This document shows, in pieces, positions 52,872-62,588 of a stretch of DNA of 64,000 nt. The stretch comes from Lentisphaerae bacterium ADurb.Bin082 (GTDB taxonomy: Bacteria; Verrucomicrobiota; Lentisphaeria; Oligosphaerales; Oligosphaeraceae), in contig MWEG01000028.1 in assembly GCA_002070945.1 (NCBI GenBank), forward strand, positions 1-64,000. The letters are read 5' to 3'. The notes beneath the pieces are model-generated. The model was not told where the DNA came from and searched no databases. It worked only from the letters and a program-made list of their open reading frames with translations. The first letter of the stretch is position 1. Every line of letters begins with the position of its first letter. A program made the position numbers and the translations under genes.

Positions 52872-55763
52872 ATGATGAAAAATTTTCTCATTGCAACTTT
52901 AGCGGCGGCATGGTCAGCGGCGGCGTTCGCCGCCCCCGAATTGACGGTGAACGAAAAGAAGCTGGCGGCGCGACCGTTGACGGACTACGCCGCCTTGATC
53001 ACCCCGCCGGAAGTGCCGCGCGCGTTTGACGTCCACCGCGAAGGTTGCCCAGTCTGCGGCGACAAGATCAAAAAACACGGGATGTACAGCTGGATCATCG
53101 ACGAAGCCAAACCCTTCAAGCTCCAGTGCCCGGAATGCAAAACAGTGTTCCCGGACAACGATTACGCCGCCTATCTCCAGAGCGGCCTCAAGGATCAGTC
53201 GCTCCTGACCGGCAAATACGTCGATGATGGGCGTGGCTGGAAAGACGGCGACAAGCCGGGGAAATACTGGTTCGTCGCCTACTACAATCACTGGACGTTG
53301 AAGCGCCGGATCGAGAGCCTGCTGCCGCAGCTGGCCAACGCATACGTCCGCACCGGCGACTCGGCTTTTGCCGAGCGGGCGCTCGTGATGCTGGATAAAC
53401 TTGCCGAATATTATCCCCGCTACGATCACAACAAACAATCCCGCTACGCCGAGGAAGTTGCCCCGCGATACACCGGTCGGATCGTCAACGCGATCTGGGA
53501 GACCGGGATCGCCGCCAGTGTTGCCGATTCCTGGCGCAAGGTCGCGCCGGCGCTGGACCAGGAAACCCCCGCCCTTTGCGCCGCAACCGGCAAGGACAAC
53601 GCCGCGCTCCGAGCCAACATTGAGAACAACATGCTCCGGGTGATGGCTGACGACATCATGTCGGAAAATGGCCGGATTCGAGGCAACTTCGGGATGCATC
53701 AGTGGGCGTTGCTCAAAATCGCTATTGCCCTCAAGGGTCGCGGCGGCGAGCCGGACGATCAAGCGATGGTCCGCTGGGTGACCGATTACCGCAAAAACTC
53801 GACGCCGTCCAGTGCGCCCTTTGACTATGTGCTCTACAACAACATCTTTGGCGACGGTGCGCCGATGGAGTCGCCGGGGTACAATGCGGGGTGGCTCAAC
53901 TGCATTGCCGTGATGGCCGACATGTTACGCGACTACGGGATAAACTATGCCGAGCTTCATCCGTTTTCGAAGCGCCTGTTCACCTATCCTGCCAAACTTG
54001 TAGTCTGCGGTGTCTACTCACCGTCATCAGGCGACTCAGGAAACATCAGAGGGCGAGCGAGTTATGGCGGCTCGATCAATACCTTGCGTTATTCCTTTGC
54101 TACCAATCCGTGCCCGGAAAGCTCGTCGCTGCTGTTGACCGCCAGGGGGCTGGCAGCGGAAGAGCGGGAGGCGGCGGAGAAGCTCGCCGATCCTCTCTTC
54201 GGCTACCGCAGCAACCTCCTCTCCGCTTACGGGGTGGCTTCGCTGCAGAACGAAAACCAGGAGAAACCGCTGGCATATTGGCTCAGTTTCGGTTTTTATC
54301 CCGGCCACAAGCACTTCGACGCGCTGCATCTCGAGCTTTTCACCGGAACCGGGCCGCTGATGCCGGACTTCGGTTATCCCGACAGTGCGTCGGGGGACGA
54401 TCCTACCCGTTTCGCCTTTTATTCGAACACACTGGTGCATAATACGATGGTGGTTGACGCCAAGGCGCAGGACGCCAGAGCCGGCCGGATTCTCGCATAC
54501 GATCCAGGCAACTTTGCCCAGTATATCCGGGCGGAGGCGCCGGATGTTTATCCCGGCATGACTAAGTACGAGCGCTCGGGGCTGGTGGTCGAGCCGACGC
54601 CGGGTAAGCTGATTGTGCTGGATGTCTTCCGCGCAGCCGGGGGCAAGCAGCACGATCTCTTTTTCCACAGCGCGGGCGAAACAGTGGAGACCAATCTCGA
54701 ACTCAAGCCGCAGTCCGGCGGCACGCTGGCAGGGGAAAAGGTTGAAGTCGGCGCATTCTATGATGATCCGCGTTATGCCGGTGAGACCAAGGGTCCGCGC
54801 AATTTCAGCCGCTATCGCGGCAGCGGGTACCAGTATCTGACCAACGTCAGGAGCGGAGCAAACAGGCCCGGCGCGGTGCTGACGCTGCCGGTGTCGGAGA
54901 CCGCAAAGCTGCTGGAGAGCGGCAAGGGGACTTATCTGCGCATGCATCCGGTGGCCGGCGACGCCGAAACGCTGATCCTGAGTGAGGGGCCGTCGCCGCG
55001 AACCCAGCGCGGTGCGCCAGGCAAGGTGGTGTTCGTAACCCGTCGCCGAGTGGCCGGAGAGGGGGAGGAAAACTTCAAGTCCAGCTTCGCCACGGTGCTG
55101 GAGAATGGGCCGGGGACGTTGATCAGTTCCGTTGAGGCCTTGAAGCAGACCGAAGAATCTGTTGTGCTCAAGATCAAACTTGACAACGGCGACACGCTCT
55201 ATTGCTTTGACGCGGTCGCGCCGCAGTCGGAGTTCAAGTTTGACGAAGTTGCGTTTGCCGGTCAGAGCGGCGCAGTGCTGGTCGGCAAGGACGGCAAGGA
55301 AAAGTCTTCCTATAGCTATGGGGAGAAACCGGCCTTCAAGGCGAAGGTTGCTGCGATGGACCTGAAGGGCGAGACGCTGACGCTGGACAGTGACATCCCG
55401 GCGGAGCTGGCGGTGAAGGGCGCTTTCTTCACCGTAGGCCAAGCGGCGTACAGGATCGGGGAGGTGTCGGGCAAGACGGTGAAGCTGTTGGACCAGAGTC
55501 CGGTGCGGGGGTTGTTCCGGTTTGAGAGTTTTGATGAACAGCAGCGGACCGGGGAGGTTTCGCCGCAGCTGGTGTTGGCGCGCGGGAAGCTGGCATTGTA
55601 TGAGGCGGATGGGAAAACGTGGGTGGGGGAAGCGCACAGCCAAAGTAATGCCGGACGGCTCCGGGTGGAATTGCCGGCAAAGGTGGAGACGGGCAAGGAT
55701 TACTTGCTGTCGGAATGTTCACCGGGAGACGAGGTTACACTGGTTACCTCGCAAAGAAAATAA
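52872..55763 (+). CDS. Secreted heparinase II/III-family lyase with zinc ribbon
   Basis: A 963-residue exported protein; signal peptide in residues 1-21. A zinc-ribbon-like motif CPVC (59-62) and CPEC (86-89) follows, known in Planctomycetota/Lentisphaerota heparinase-like proteins. An alpha-toroid (residues ~125-430) is followed by the heparinase II/III beta-sandwich (PGHKHFDALHLELFTGTG with likely catalytic His near 478-480). The family cleaves uronic-acid-containing polysaccharides by beta-elimination. It follows the DUF6259-like gene by 79 bp, so an operon is likely. Confidence 0.85.
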   Translation: MMKNFLIATLAAAWSAAAFAAPELTVNEKKLAARPLTDYAALITPPEVPRAFDVHREGCPVCGDKIKKHGMYSWIIDEAKPFKLQCPECKTVFPDNDYAAYLQSGLKDQSLLTGKYVDDGRGWKDGDKPGKYWFVAYYNHWTLKRRIESLLPQLANAYVRTGDSAFAERALVMLDKLAEYYPRYDHNKQSRYAEEVAPRYTGRIVNAIWETGIAASVADSWRKVAPALDQETPALCAATGKDNAALRANIENNMLRVMADDIMSENGRIRGNFGMHQWALLKIAIALKGRGGEPDDQAMVRWVTDYRKNSTPSSAPFDYVLYNNIFGDGAPMESPGYNAGWLNCIAVMADMLRDYGINYAELHPFSKRLFTYPAKLVVCGVYSPSSGDSGNIRGRASYGGSINTLRYSFATNPCPESSSLLLTARGLAAEEREAAEKLADPLFGYRSNLLSAYGVASLQNENQEKPLAYWLSFGFYPGHKHFDALHLELFTGTGPLMPDFGYPDSASGDDPTRFAFYSNTLVHNTMVVDAKAQDARAGRILAYDPGNFAQYIRAEAPDVYPGMTKYERSGLVVEPTPGKLIVLDVFRAAGGKQHDLFFHSAGETVETNLELKPQSGGTLAGEKVEVGAFYDDPRYAGETKGPRNFSRYRGSGYQYLTNVRSGANRPGAVLTLPVSETAKLLESGKGTYLRMHPVAGDAETLILSEGPSPRTQRGAPGKVVFVTRRRVAGEGEENFKSSFATVLENGPGTLISSVEALKQTEESVVLKIKLDNGDTLYCFDAVAPQSEFKFDEVAFAGQSGAVLVGKDGKEKSSYSYGEKPAFKAKVAAMDLKGETLTLDSDIPAELAVKGAFFTVGQAAYRIGEVSGKTVKLLDQSPVRGLFRFESFDEQQRTGEVSPQLVLARGKLALYEADGKTWVGEAHSQSNAGRLRVELPAKVETGKDYLLSECSPGDEVTLVTSQRK

Positions 55764-55847
55764 AAAATTAAAAATGCGCGGCAGGCTCAAAAAAAAGCGC
55801 GAAGCGCCCATTCCGCCCCGTCGTTGGAGAATAGGAAAGTAGGCTTC

Positions 55848-58800
55848 ATGAAAATTGCCATTCCATTTTTTGCCTTGTCTTCGATTGCCATGCTGTCAGC
55901 TCAGCCGGTTTTGATTCCGGCTGGCAAGTCTTTGACGCTTGAGGCCGAGAAGGCGGTGTTGTCGTCAGAACGGGCTGTAATCACAGCGATTCCTGGTGTG
56001 AAAAGCGGGCAGGGCGTCACTTTGGCGCCGGGAATTGAGGAGAAAAACGGCCTGGACCAGGAATCGCCGCCTGACCTCACCTTTGTCATTAAGGCCGAAC
56101 GTCCAGACCGCTTTTACCTGCGCACCAACGCTGATGTTGACGAGTATGGCCAGGAGCTGATGAGCAAAGCCCGCAGCAAGTATCAGTCCATGTTCCTCAA
56201 ACTTCAGATTGATGATCAGCGGCCGACGCGGCGCGTCGTCTATGTGCCTTGGGCTCAGCCGAAGCTTTCCCGCCAGGTCCTTGGCAAATTCATGCTGAAC
56301 GGCGAGGCCCAGCAGCTGAAAATCTGGCTTCCGCGGGGCGTCCGCCTGGATACGGTGGATGTGATAACCTACAGTCCGACGCCGGTTCCTGAGGTCGCCG
56401 CAGCCTATCAGCCGCCGGTGGTGCCGCCCAAGGTGCATCCACGCCTCTGGGTGACTCCGGACACGCTGCCGCAAATCAAGGCCAACTTGGCTCATCCGGA
56501 GCATGCCGCGGCCTGGGAGAAGGTGCGGAAGCAAGCCTTGGCGCCGTTTGCCTTCACGTTTGAGCCAGACCGCGAACTCCCCTACAACACCAGGCTCGAA
56601 GGCGCGGCCTCAATCAAGGCTTTTTATTATCTTATGACCGGAGATCGGCAGATTGGCCGGGAAGCAGTGCAGCTATTGCTGGATTACCTGCCCCGGGTGG
56701 AATACGGCAATTTGCTGGACATCACCCGCGAAATCGGCGCTGCCATCTACGCCACCTCCAAAGTCTATGACTGGTGCTATGACATCATTTCCGAGCCTGA
56801 ACGCCAGGTGCTCTATCAGAATTTGATGCGCTTGGCTGATGACATGGAATGCGGCTGGCCTCCCTTCAAACAGACAATCGTCAATGGCCACGGCAATGAG
56901 ATGCAGGTGAACCGCGACCTGCTTTCGCTGTCTATTGCCGTTTACGACGAAGACCCGCTGCCGTACCAGTATTGCGCCTGGAAAGTCTTGGAAGAACTCG
57001 TGCCCATGCGCCGCTTCGAATATGATTCGCCGCGGCATAACCAGGGCATCAGCTATGCTGCTTTCCGCTTCGGTTGCGAAATGCACGCGGCCTGGCTGTT
57101 TAAACGCATGTTGGGCCAGGAAGTCTTTCATCCGAATATCAAGAATGTCCCCCTGTATTGGCTCTATATGCGGCTGCCGGACGGCAGCATGATCCGCGAT
57201 GGCGACTGCGGCGCTTTTTCTGGCTATTGGAAGGCGCCGCAGACTTTTCTGCTGTGCTATGCCTATAGCGGCAGCCAGCTGGTCAAGGGCGAGTTTCTGC
57301 GGCAAGGCGGCTTGCCTGGCAACCCGGTGCTTTTCCTGCTCGTCAATGACCCCGCCATTGAGCCGGACTATGATCTCTGGCAGCTTCCGCTCACGATTGA
57401 TTTCGGGCCGATTCTCGGAGGCATGGTTGCGCGGACTGGGTGGAATTCCGGCTTGGCAGCCGGCGATGTGGTGGCCGAGATCAAGGGCGGCGGGTATCAT
57501 TTTGGCAATCACCAGCATGCCGATGCCGGCGCTTTTCAGATTTACTGCCGCGGGATGCTGGCGGCCAAGCTGTCGCAATATGCGTTTTACGGCACTCCCT
57601 TTGACATGAATTTCAGCAAGCGTTCGATCGCCCAAAGTATCATGCTGGCGGTTGACCCGGAGGAGAAGTTTTTGCGAACCGAGGCCAATGACGGCGGAGT
57701 TCGTTTTGTGCAGGCGCATCCACGCACACCGGAACAAGCTCGTACTGATCCGATGTTCAACAATGGCAAAGTGGTGGCGTGCAGCTTTGGGCCGTCAAAG
57801 CAGCGGCCGCTGTTCAGCTACTATGCCGCCAACCTGGTCGGGGCGTATTCCGCCAAGATCAGCGATTACCAGCGGCAATTCTGCTTCCTGAATATCTCGA
57901 CTCCCGGCCATCCGGCGGCAATCATCGTGCTGGATGACATGACAACGGCGAATCCGGCCTTTCAGAAGTACTGGCAAATCAACGCATTGCAGCCGCCGAC
58001 CGTGACGGACGGCGGGGTTCGCTTGCACAGCGAGGCTTTTGGCCTGGCCAGTGCGCTGGACGTCAACATGGTTCTGCCGGCGCCCGCCGAACGCACCGTC
58101 GAAGTACTCAGCGGCGACAAGACATTCAATGTCTTTGGGCGGCAGTATACCCCGCCGAATCCGTCGTTGCCAGAAGGGCGGGGTCATCGGGTCATGTTTT
58201 CGCCGCGGCAGGCGCGGGCCAACGACGTTTTCCTGACAGTCTTGCAGGTGTTGGACGGCGCTGCCGAGCCTCTTCCATGCGTGACCGGTGCCACTGAGGT
58301 CAGCTACACCGTATCACTGGCAGGTCGTCTGGTCAGCCTGGCCAAAGGCACTGGGTTGATTGGCCAGCCGTTTTCGCTCTCGGTTGAAAAGGCCGGAATC
58401 CAGGTTCTGTGCGCTGGCTTGAAGCCGGGGCTTTGGGAAGTGCGCACAGCGGCGGGCCGTGCGTTCGCCTGCCAGGTGCAGGCGGGCGCGAACACGTTGT
58501 TCTTCCTGGCGCCGGAGGCGGGCGAATACCGTTTTGCTCCTGGCAGCGGGGAAGGGATGCCCAGGTTGGAACAGGCTGAGCCGCTGATAGCTGCGACGGC
58601 GCCGCGCCTGGAGCCGGGTATGATTGCATTGGGGGGCAAAATACTGGACGATGTCAAAGCCGTGAGGAAAGGCCGCGAGGTTTACGTGCCCATGCGGCCA
58701 TTCCTGCGCCAGCTTGGGGTGACAGCAGCCGAAAAAGACGGCCGCTTCGCCTTTGCCTTGGGTGGACATGACATCGTCATGTCGGAAAAATCACCGAATA

Positions 58801-59351
58801 TCGTCATGGATGGCATGAATCTGTCTGGGGCGCTGGCGCCGCCTTCCAGTGATGACGGCTGGCTGTTTCCTGTGGCAGTGCTGGCATTTCTGGAAGACCG
58901 ACTCTGCCTCCAGGACTCGCTGAGCAATACGCTGTCTTTGGCACCGTCGGGAACACCCGAACATGGCTTGCTTTGGCTCTTTTCAACGGACAATGCCAAT
59001 CTCGACCAGCTGTTTGGCATGCTGGATTACAATCCGGCCAAGACGTCCTACTGGGATGCCCAGGGGCATTCAGTCGGATTCACGGCGCTGCTGGCGGAAG
59101 AAGCGCCGGTGCAAGGAGTTGCTATCCGATGGCATGCTGGCGACAGCCGGGTGGCGACCTTTGCCATTGAGTGCTCGAGCGACGGCGTACAATGGGAAAA
59201 TGCGTTTTCCGGGAAAAGTTCAGGAAAAACCAGGGATTTTGAAGAATACCGCTTCGCAGCCCCGGTGACCTGCCGGCAGTTGCGCTTTGTCGGCAAAGGC
59301 AATTCGGCCAATGACTGGAATTCAATCGTTGCGTTTAAAGTTCTCCGTTAA
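55848..59351 (+). CDS. Secreted heparinase II/III-family protein with amine-oxidase-N-like and discoidin-like domains
   Basis: A 1167-residue exported protein; ATG 55848 follows AGGAAAG, with a signal peptide MKIAIPFFALSSIAMLSAQ. The core has the alpha-toroid (residues ~200-530) and a heparinase-type sandwich with YHFGNHQHADAGAFQ (~550). Residues ~925-1025 resemble the copper amine oxidase N-terminal domain (VYVPMRPFLRQLGVTAAEKD). The last ~100 residues look like an F5/8 (discoidin) binding domain. Extra C-terminal modules probably bind polysaccharide. Confidence 0.83.
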   Translation: MKIAIPFFALSSIAMLSAQPVLIPAGKSLTLEAEKAVLSSERAVITAIPGVKSGQGVTLAPGIEEKNGLDQESPPDLTFVIKAERPDRFYLRTNADVDEYGQELMSKARSKYQSMFLKLQIDDQRPTRRVVYVPWAQPKLSRQVLGKFMLNGEAQQLKIWLPRGVRLDTVDVITYSPTPVPEVAAAYQPPVVPPKVHPRLWVTPDTLPQIKANLAHPEHAAAWEKVRKQALAPFAFTFEPDRELPYNTRLEGAASIKAFYYLMTGDRQIGREAVQLLLDYLPRVEYGNLLDITREIGAAIYATSKVYDWCYDIISEPERQVLYQNLMRLADDMECGWPPFKQTIVNGHGNEMQVNRDLLSLSIAVYDEDPLPYQYCAWKVLEELVPMRRFEYDSPRHNQGISYAAFRFGCEMHAAWLFKRMLGQEVFHPNIKNVPLYWLYMRLPDGSMIRDGDCGAFSGYWKAPQTFLLCYAYSGSQLVKGEFLRQGGLPGNPVLFLLVNDPAIEPDYDLWQLPLTIDFGPILGGMVARTGWNSGLAAGDVVAEIKGGGYHFGNHQHADAGAFQIYCRGMLAAKLSQYAFYGTPFDMNFSKRSIAQSIMLAVDPEEKFLRTEANDGGVRFVQAHPRTPEQARTDPMFNNGKVVACSFGPSKQRPLFSYYAANLVGAYSAKISDYQRQFCFLNISTPGHPAAIIVLDDMTTANPAFQKYWQINALQPPTVTDGGVRLHSEAFGLASALDVNMVLPAPAERTVEVLSGDKTFNVFGRQYTPPNPSLPEGRGHRVMFSPRQARANDVFLTVLQVLDGAAEPLPCVTGATEVSYTVSLAGRLVSLAKGTGLIGQPFSLSVEKAGIQVLCAGLKPGLWEVRTAAGRAFACQVQAGANTLFFLAPEAGEYRFAPGSGEGMPRLEQAEPLIAATAPRLEPGMIALGGKILDDVKAVRKGREVYVPMRPFLRQLGVTAAEKDGRFAFALGGHDIVMSEKSPNIVMDGMNLSGALAPPSSDDGWLFPVAVLAFLEDRLCLQDSLSNTLSLAPSGTPEHGLLWLFSTDNANLDQLFGMLDYNPAKTSYWDAQGHSVGFTALLAEEAPVQGVAIRWHAGDSRVATFAIECSSDGVQWENAFSGKSSGKTRDFEEYRFAAPVTCRQLRFVGKGNSANDWNSIVAFKVLR

Positions 59352-59430
59352 GGGGCGAGAAATTGTTGTTTTATCCGCAGATTACGCAGATTTTTTTAGG
59401 GCGTACGGCACCCGCCGTCCACCATGTCCA
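59352..59430 (+). repeat. Composite dispersed intergenic repeat, copy 5 (short)
   Basis: GGGGCGAGAAATTGTTGTTT, TTATCCGCAGATTACGCAGA and CGTCCACCATGTCCAC recur here after the stop of the heparinase-like gene. It covers the first half of the 200-bp gap to the MFS gene. Confidence 0.8.
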
Positions 59431-59552
59431 CTCTGTCCACAAGACCCGCAGGCTAAAGCATAACAGCCCTGCGCTGCCTTGGGTTAAAGGCAAATAACCA
59501 GGCAGCAACTTTCCTGAAACCGGCCAGAAAGCCTTGAACGGAACGGTCAATT

Positions 59553-60938
59553 ATGAACAAAAACGACGCCAAGAAAATTTTCACGGCAGGTACTTTGACC
59601 TATACCACATCAGGGATCATTGCCCTGTTCTGCTGGATGCTATGGGGGGATTTCGCCTGGGTTATGAAGGGGCGCTCGGTGGGCGCTTTGGCAGCTGTAA
59701 TGGTCAAGAAGTTCGGCATATCCAACTTCCTATATGGCCTGTTAATCATATCTATTCCCAACTTTACGAACATCTTCCTGATTCCCTGGATAAGTTATAA
59801 GAGTGACCGGCACCGCGGCAGGTTTGGGCGCAGGATACCGTATCTGTTCATGACCACGCCTATTGTCACTGTCGCTATGGTTGGCCTTGGCCTGAGTCCG
59901 TGGCTTGGGACAGTCCTGAAGGCGCAAGCCATATTCTCCGAAATCGATGTGAACACCTTGCGGCTGTGGGTCTTTGCCTTTTTCTGGCTGCTGCTGGACC
60001 TTGGAACCACCTTGTCCGTCAATATCTTTTCAGCGCTAACCAACGATGTGGTCCCCAAGGTTCTCTTGGGGAGGTTTCTCGCCCTGACCCGTGCGGTCAG
60101 CCTGCTGGTGGCGGTTTTGTTCAATGCGAAGCTGTTAGGCAAGGCCGAGGACTACGGGCCGGAGCTGCTGATCGGCATCGGCATACTCTATGGCGTCGGC
60201 CTGTTTACGCTTTGCATCAAGGTCAAGGAAGGTGAATATCCACCACCGTCAGAGGAGGAAGGAGGAAAACAGGGGCCAATATCCAGTACCGTAAAGATGG
60301 TCAAAAGCTATTGGAATCTTTGTTTCTCCTTGCCTTATTATCGCATTCTTTTCCTTGGCATGACTCTTATCGGCTTAGGCTCGGTGCCTTTCAACACATA
60401 TTATATTTTCTTTGCCCAAAGCATGGAAGTCAACATAGACGCTCTTGGCAAATGCCAGGCAATATGTTTTGCGATATCTTTTTTGCTTTGTTTTTTCCTG
60501 GGGAGTCTTTCCGATAAATATCACCCGCTCCGCACCTCCATGATAGCGCTTATAGTCTGGGCGCTGATTGATATCGGCGGCGGGATATTCTGCACTTCAC
60601 CCACTGCATTTCTGGTCATACAGCTTTTACACGGCGTTGCGGTGATGTCTTTCAACACGCTTTACGCATCGACCGCCGCCCGCCTTTTTCCGCAACTGTA
60701 TTTTGCCCAGTTCACCAGCATCGCGGCGCTGCTGTCATCCGCCAGCGTCATGCTGGTGGTCCCCCTGTTTGGAAAACTGCTTGACTTGACCGGACAACGC
60801 TATGCCTTGGTGTACATTGTAGGGGCAATGTTTCAGATTGGAGGCCTGGTCTCGCTTTACCTTGTCTATCGTGGTTTCTTGCACTACGGCGGCGATGAAG
60901 CATATCAAGCGCCGTTGCCTGACAACGTTTCTTCTTAG
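59553..60938 (+). CDS. MFS sugar transporter (GPH-like)
   Basis: A 461-residue inner-membrane protein with about twelve hydrophobic segments. The loop motif SDRHRGRFGRRIPYLF after helix 2 or 3 matches the GPH-type/MFS D-R-x-G-R-R pattern. It follows two heparinase-family genes and precedes an aminotransferase on the same strand. Import of uronate-type or other sugar oligomers is the most likely role. No ligand can be read from the sequence. Confidence 0.85.
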   Translation: MNKNDAKKIFTAGTLTYTTSGIIALFCWMLWGDFAWVMKGRSVGALAAVMVKKFGISNFLYGLLIISIPNFTNIFLIPWISYKSDRHRGRFGRRIPYLFMTTPIVTVAMVGLGLSPWLGTVLKAQAIFSEIDVNTLRLWVFAFFWLLLDLGTTLSVNIFSALTNDVVPKVLLGRFLALTRAVSLLVAVLFNAKLLGKAEDYGPELLIGIGILYGVGLFTLCIKVKEGEYPPPSEEEGGKQGPISSTVKMVKSYWNLCFSLPYYRILFLGMTLIGLGSVPFNTYYIFFAQSMEVNIDALGKCQAICFAISFLLCFFLGSLSDKYHPLRTSMIALIVWALIDIGGGIFCTSPTAFLVIQLLHGVAVMSFNTLYASTAARLFPQLYFAQFTSIAALLSSASVMLVVPLFGKLLDLTGQRYALVYIVGAMFQIGGLVSLYLVYRGFLHYGGDEAYQAPLPDNVSS

Positions 60939-61318
60939 GAAAGCCACACTAACGGTTTTTCCCCCGGGGGGCAAAAAACGACGTGTAGGTAGGAGTCTGA
61001 AGTTTGTCCAGGCAACTGCGAAGCTTGAATGCAGGGCGCTCAAAAGGATTTCGGGCGTATTGTATCCGCAGGTTGCGCAGATTTTCCTCGGTGGATCATC
61101 CAGCCCCATGTTCGGTCGCAATCTTAGGTTGTTGAAGCTGGGGCTTGATTTCGAGGCGACCGTTTGCGCTTCGGCAGTTGATGGGTTAGATTTCAGTTAG
61201 CGTTTCTTCTTGCTAGGCTTGGTTGTTAACTCTCAGTAGCGTGGCACTGGAAATATTATTTTTTCGTTTAGGGGAAGCTGAGAGAGATAGATGCCCTAAC
61301 CGTGAAAAGGATGGAAAG
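60939..61318. other. Gene-free interval of ~380 bp
   Basis: Contains the hairpin above and one degenerate copy of the TATCCGCAGGTTGCGCAGATTT repeat module (about 61065-61090). No coding frame in it looks real; the 5' extension of the aminotransferase frame up to 61223 is not supported. Confidence 0.6.
60950..60980 (+). terminator. Possible terminator after the MFS gene
   Basis: TTTTTCCCCCGGGGGGCAAAAAA (60956-60978, with GC core at 60961-60971) forms a hairpin with A/T flanks, in both directions. Confidence 0.55.
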
Positions 61319-62533
61319 ATGATGGACAACCAATATTACGCTGAGATGCTGGGCAAGTACATCCCCTGGGGAAGCAGCACCTGCTCGAAACACGCGACGC
61401 TTACGCCAGAGGAGCCGGCCGTCATCGTCAGCGGCAAGGGATGCCGCGTCAAGGACGCTGATGGGAAAGAGTACATTGACTTCCGCAACTCCCTGGGGCC
61501 GATAAGCCTGGGCTATTGCTACGGGCCGGTTGACGACGCCATCCGCAGCCAGCTTGACAAGGGGATTGTCTTTGGCTATCCCAGCCCTCTGGAGGCCGAG
61601 GTGGCCAAGGCAGTCACTGAAATCATCCCCTGCGCCGAAAAAGCGCGTTTCCTGAAGACTGGCGGCGAGGCTATCGCAGCGTGCATCAAGGCTGCCCGTT
61701 ATATCACTGGGCATGACCATGTCATCCAGATTGGCTACAATGGCTGGCTGAACTCCCTGGCTTCTGGCGCACTGGCTCTGCCTAACCGCAAAGGCACTTC
61801 CGGCAAGACGGGCATTCCCGCAGCCATCGCCTCTCTGCATCACACCGCGTCATGGAACGACACCGGAAAGCTGGAGGAGCTGGGCAAGGCGTACGGCGAT
61901 GACCTGGCCGCCGTGGTCGTTGCCGCCGACTACGCCAACATGGACGCGGGGCGCAGCTTCTACCCGTACTTGCGCACGTTCACCGAACGCTACGGCGCGG
62001 CGCTGGTCTACGATGAAATCGTCACTGGATTCCGCATTGCGCTGGGCGGCGTGCAGGAGTTCTATGGCGTCACGCCAGACATGGCCGTGTTCGCAAAAGG
62101 CATTGCCAACGGCATGCCGCTGTCAGTGTATTGCGGCAAGGCGAAATGGATGGACGCTTTTGACAAGGCCATCGTCTCCTCAACCTACGGCGGCGAGGCG
62201 CTGTCGCTGGCTGCTGCCAAGAAGGTCATTGAAATTTACCGCTCCGAAGACGTCATTGGCCACCTGTGGCGCATGGGGGCGCGTATGTGGGGCGGCATGG
62301 AGAAGATCATCGAAGAATACAGCCTGCCGATCCAGATGGGCTGCATAGACCGCCCGCTTTCCTTCTTCAGGCCCAGGCCAGGTGCCGACTCCGGACACGT
62401 CGAGAAGATGAAGCGCGCCATTTTCAAGGCGGGCGTCGCCATCTATAATGGCGGCTATGTCAACTACTCGCATCAGGCAAAGGACATTGACGAGGCGTTG
62501 GAGCGCATTGAAGGCGCAGTGAAAACCTTGTGA
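61319..62533 (+). CDS. Class III PLP-dependent aminotransferase (GSAM-like)
   Basis: A 404-residue enzyme. ATG 61319 has AAGGA 7 nt upstream; the frame extends to 61223 without support. It shows the class III motifs: YDEIVTGFR before the PLP Lys in FAKGIANGMPLS (~260), and the SSTYGGEALSLAAA segment. It resembles glutamate-1-semialdehyde aminomutase. In this context it may aminate or deaminate a keto-sugar from polysaccharide breakdown, but a housekeeping role is possible. Confidence 0.83.
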   Translation: MMDNQYYAEMLGKYIPWGSSTCSKHATLTPEEPAVIVSGKGCRVKDADGKEYIDFRNSLGPISLGYCYGPVDDAIRSQLDKGIVFGYPSPLEAEVAKAVTEIIPCAEKARFLKTGGEAIAACIKAARYITGHDHVIQIGYNGWLNSLASGALALPNRKGTSGKTGIPAAIASLHHTASWNDTGKLEELGKAYGDDLAAVVVAADYANMDAGRSFYPYLRTFTERYGAALVYDEIVTGFRIALGGVQEFYGVTPDMAVFAKGIANGMPLSVYCGKAKWMDAFDKAIVSSTYGGEALSLAAAKKVIEIYRSEDVIGHLWRMGARMWGGMEKIIEEYSLPIQMGCIDRPLSFFRPRPGADSGHVEKMKRAIFKAGVAIYNGGYVNYSHQAKDIDEALERIEGAVKTL

Positions 62534-62588
62534 ACACACCTGCGGGCAAGGCAGCGCGCCACTCTTTCTATTAAGGATTCTCTGAACA

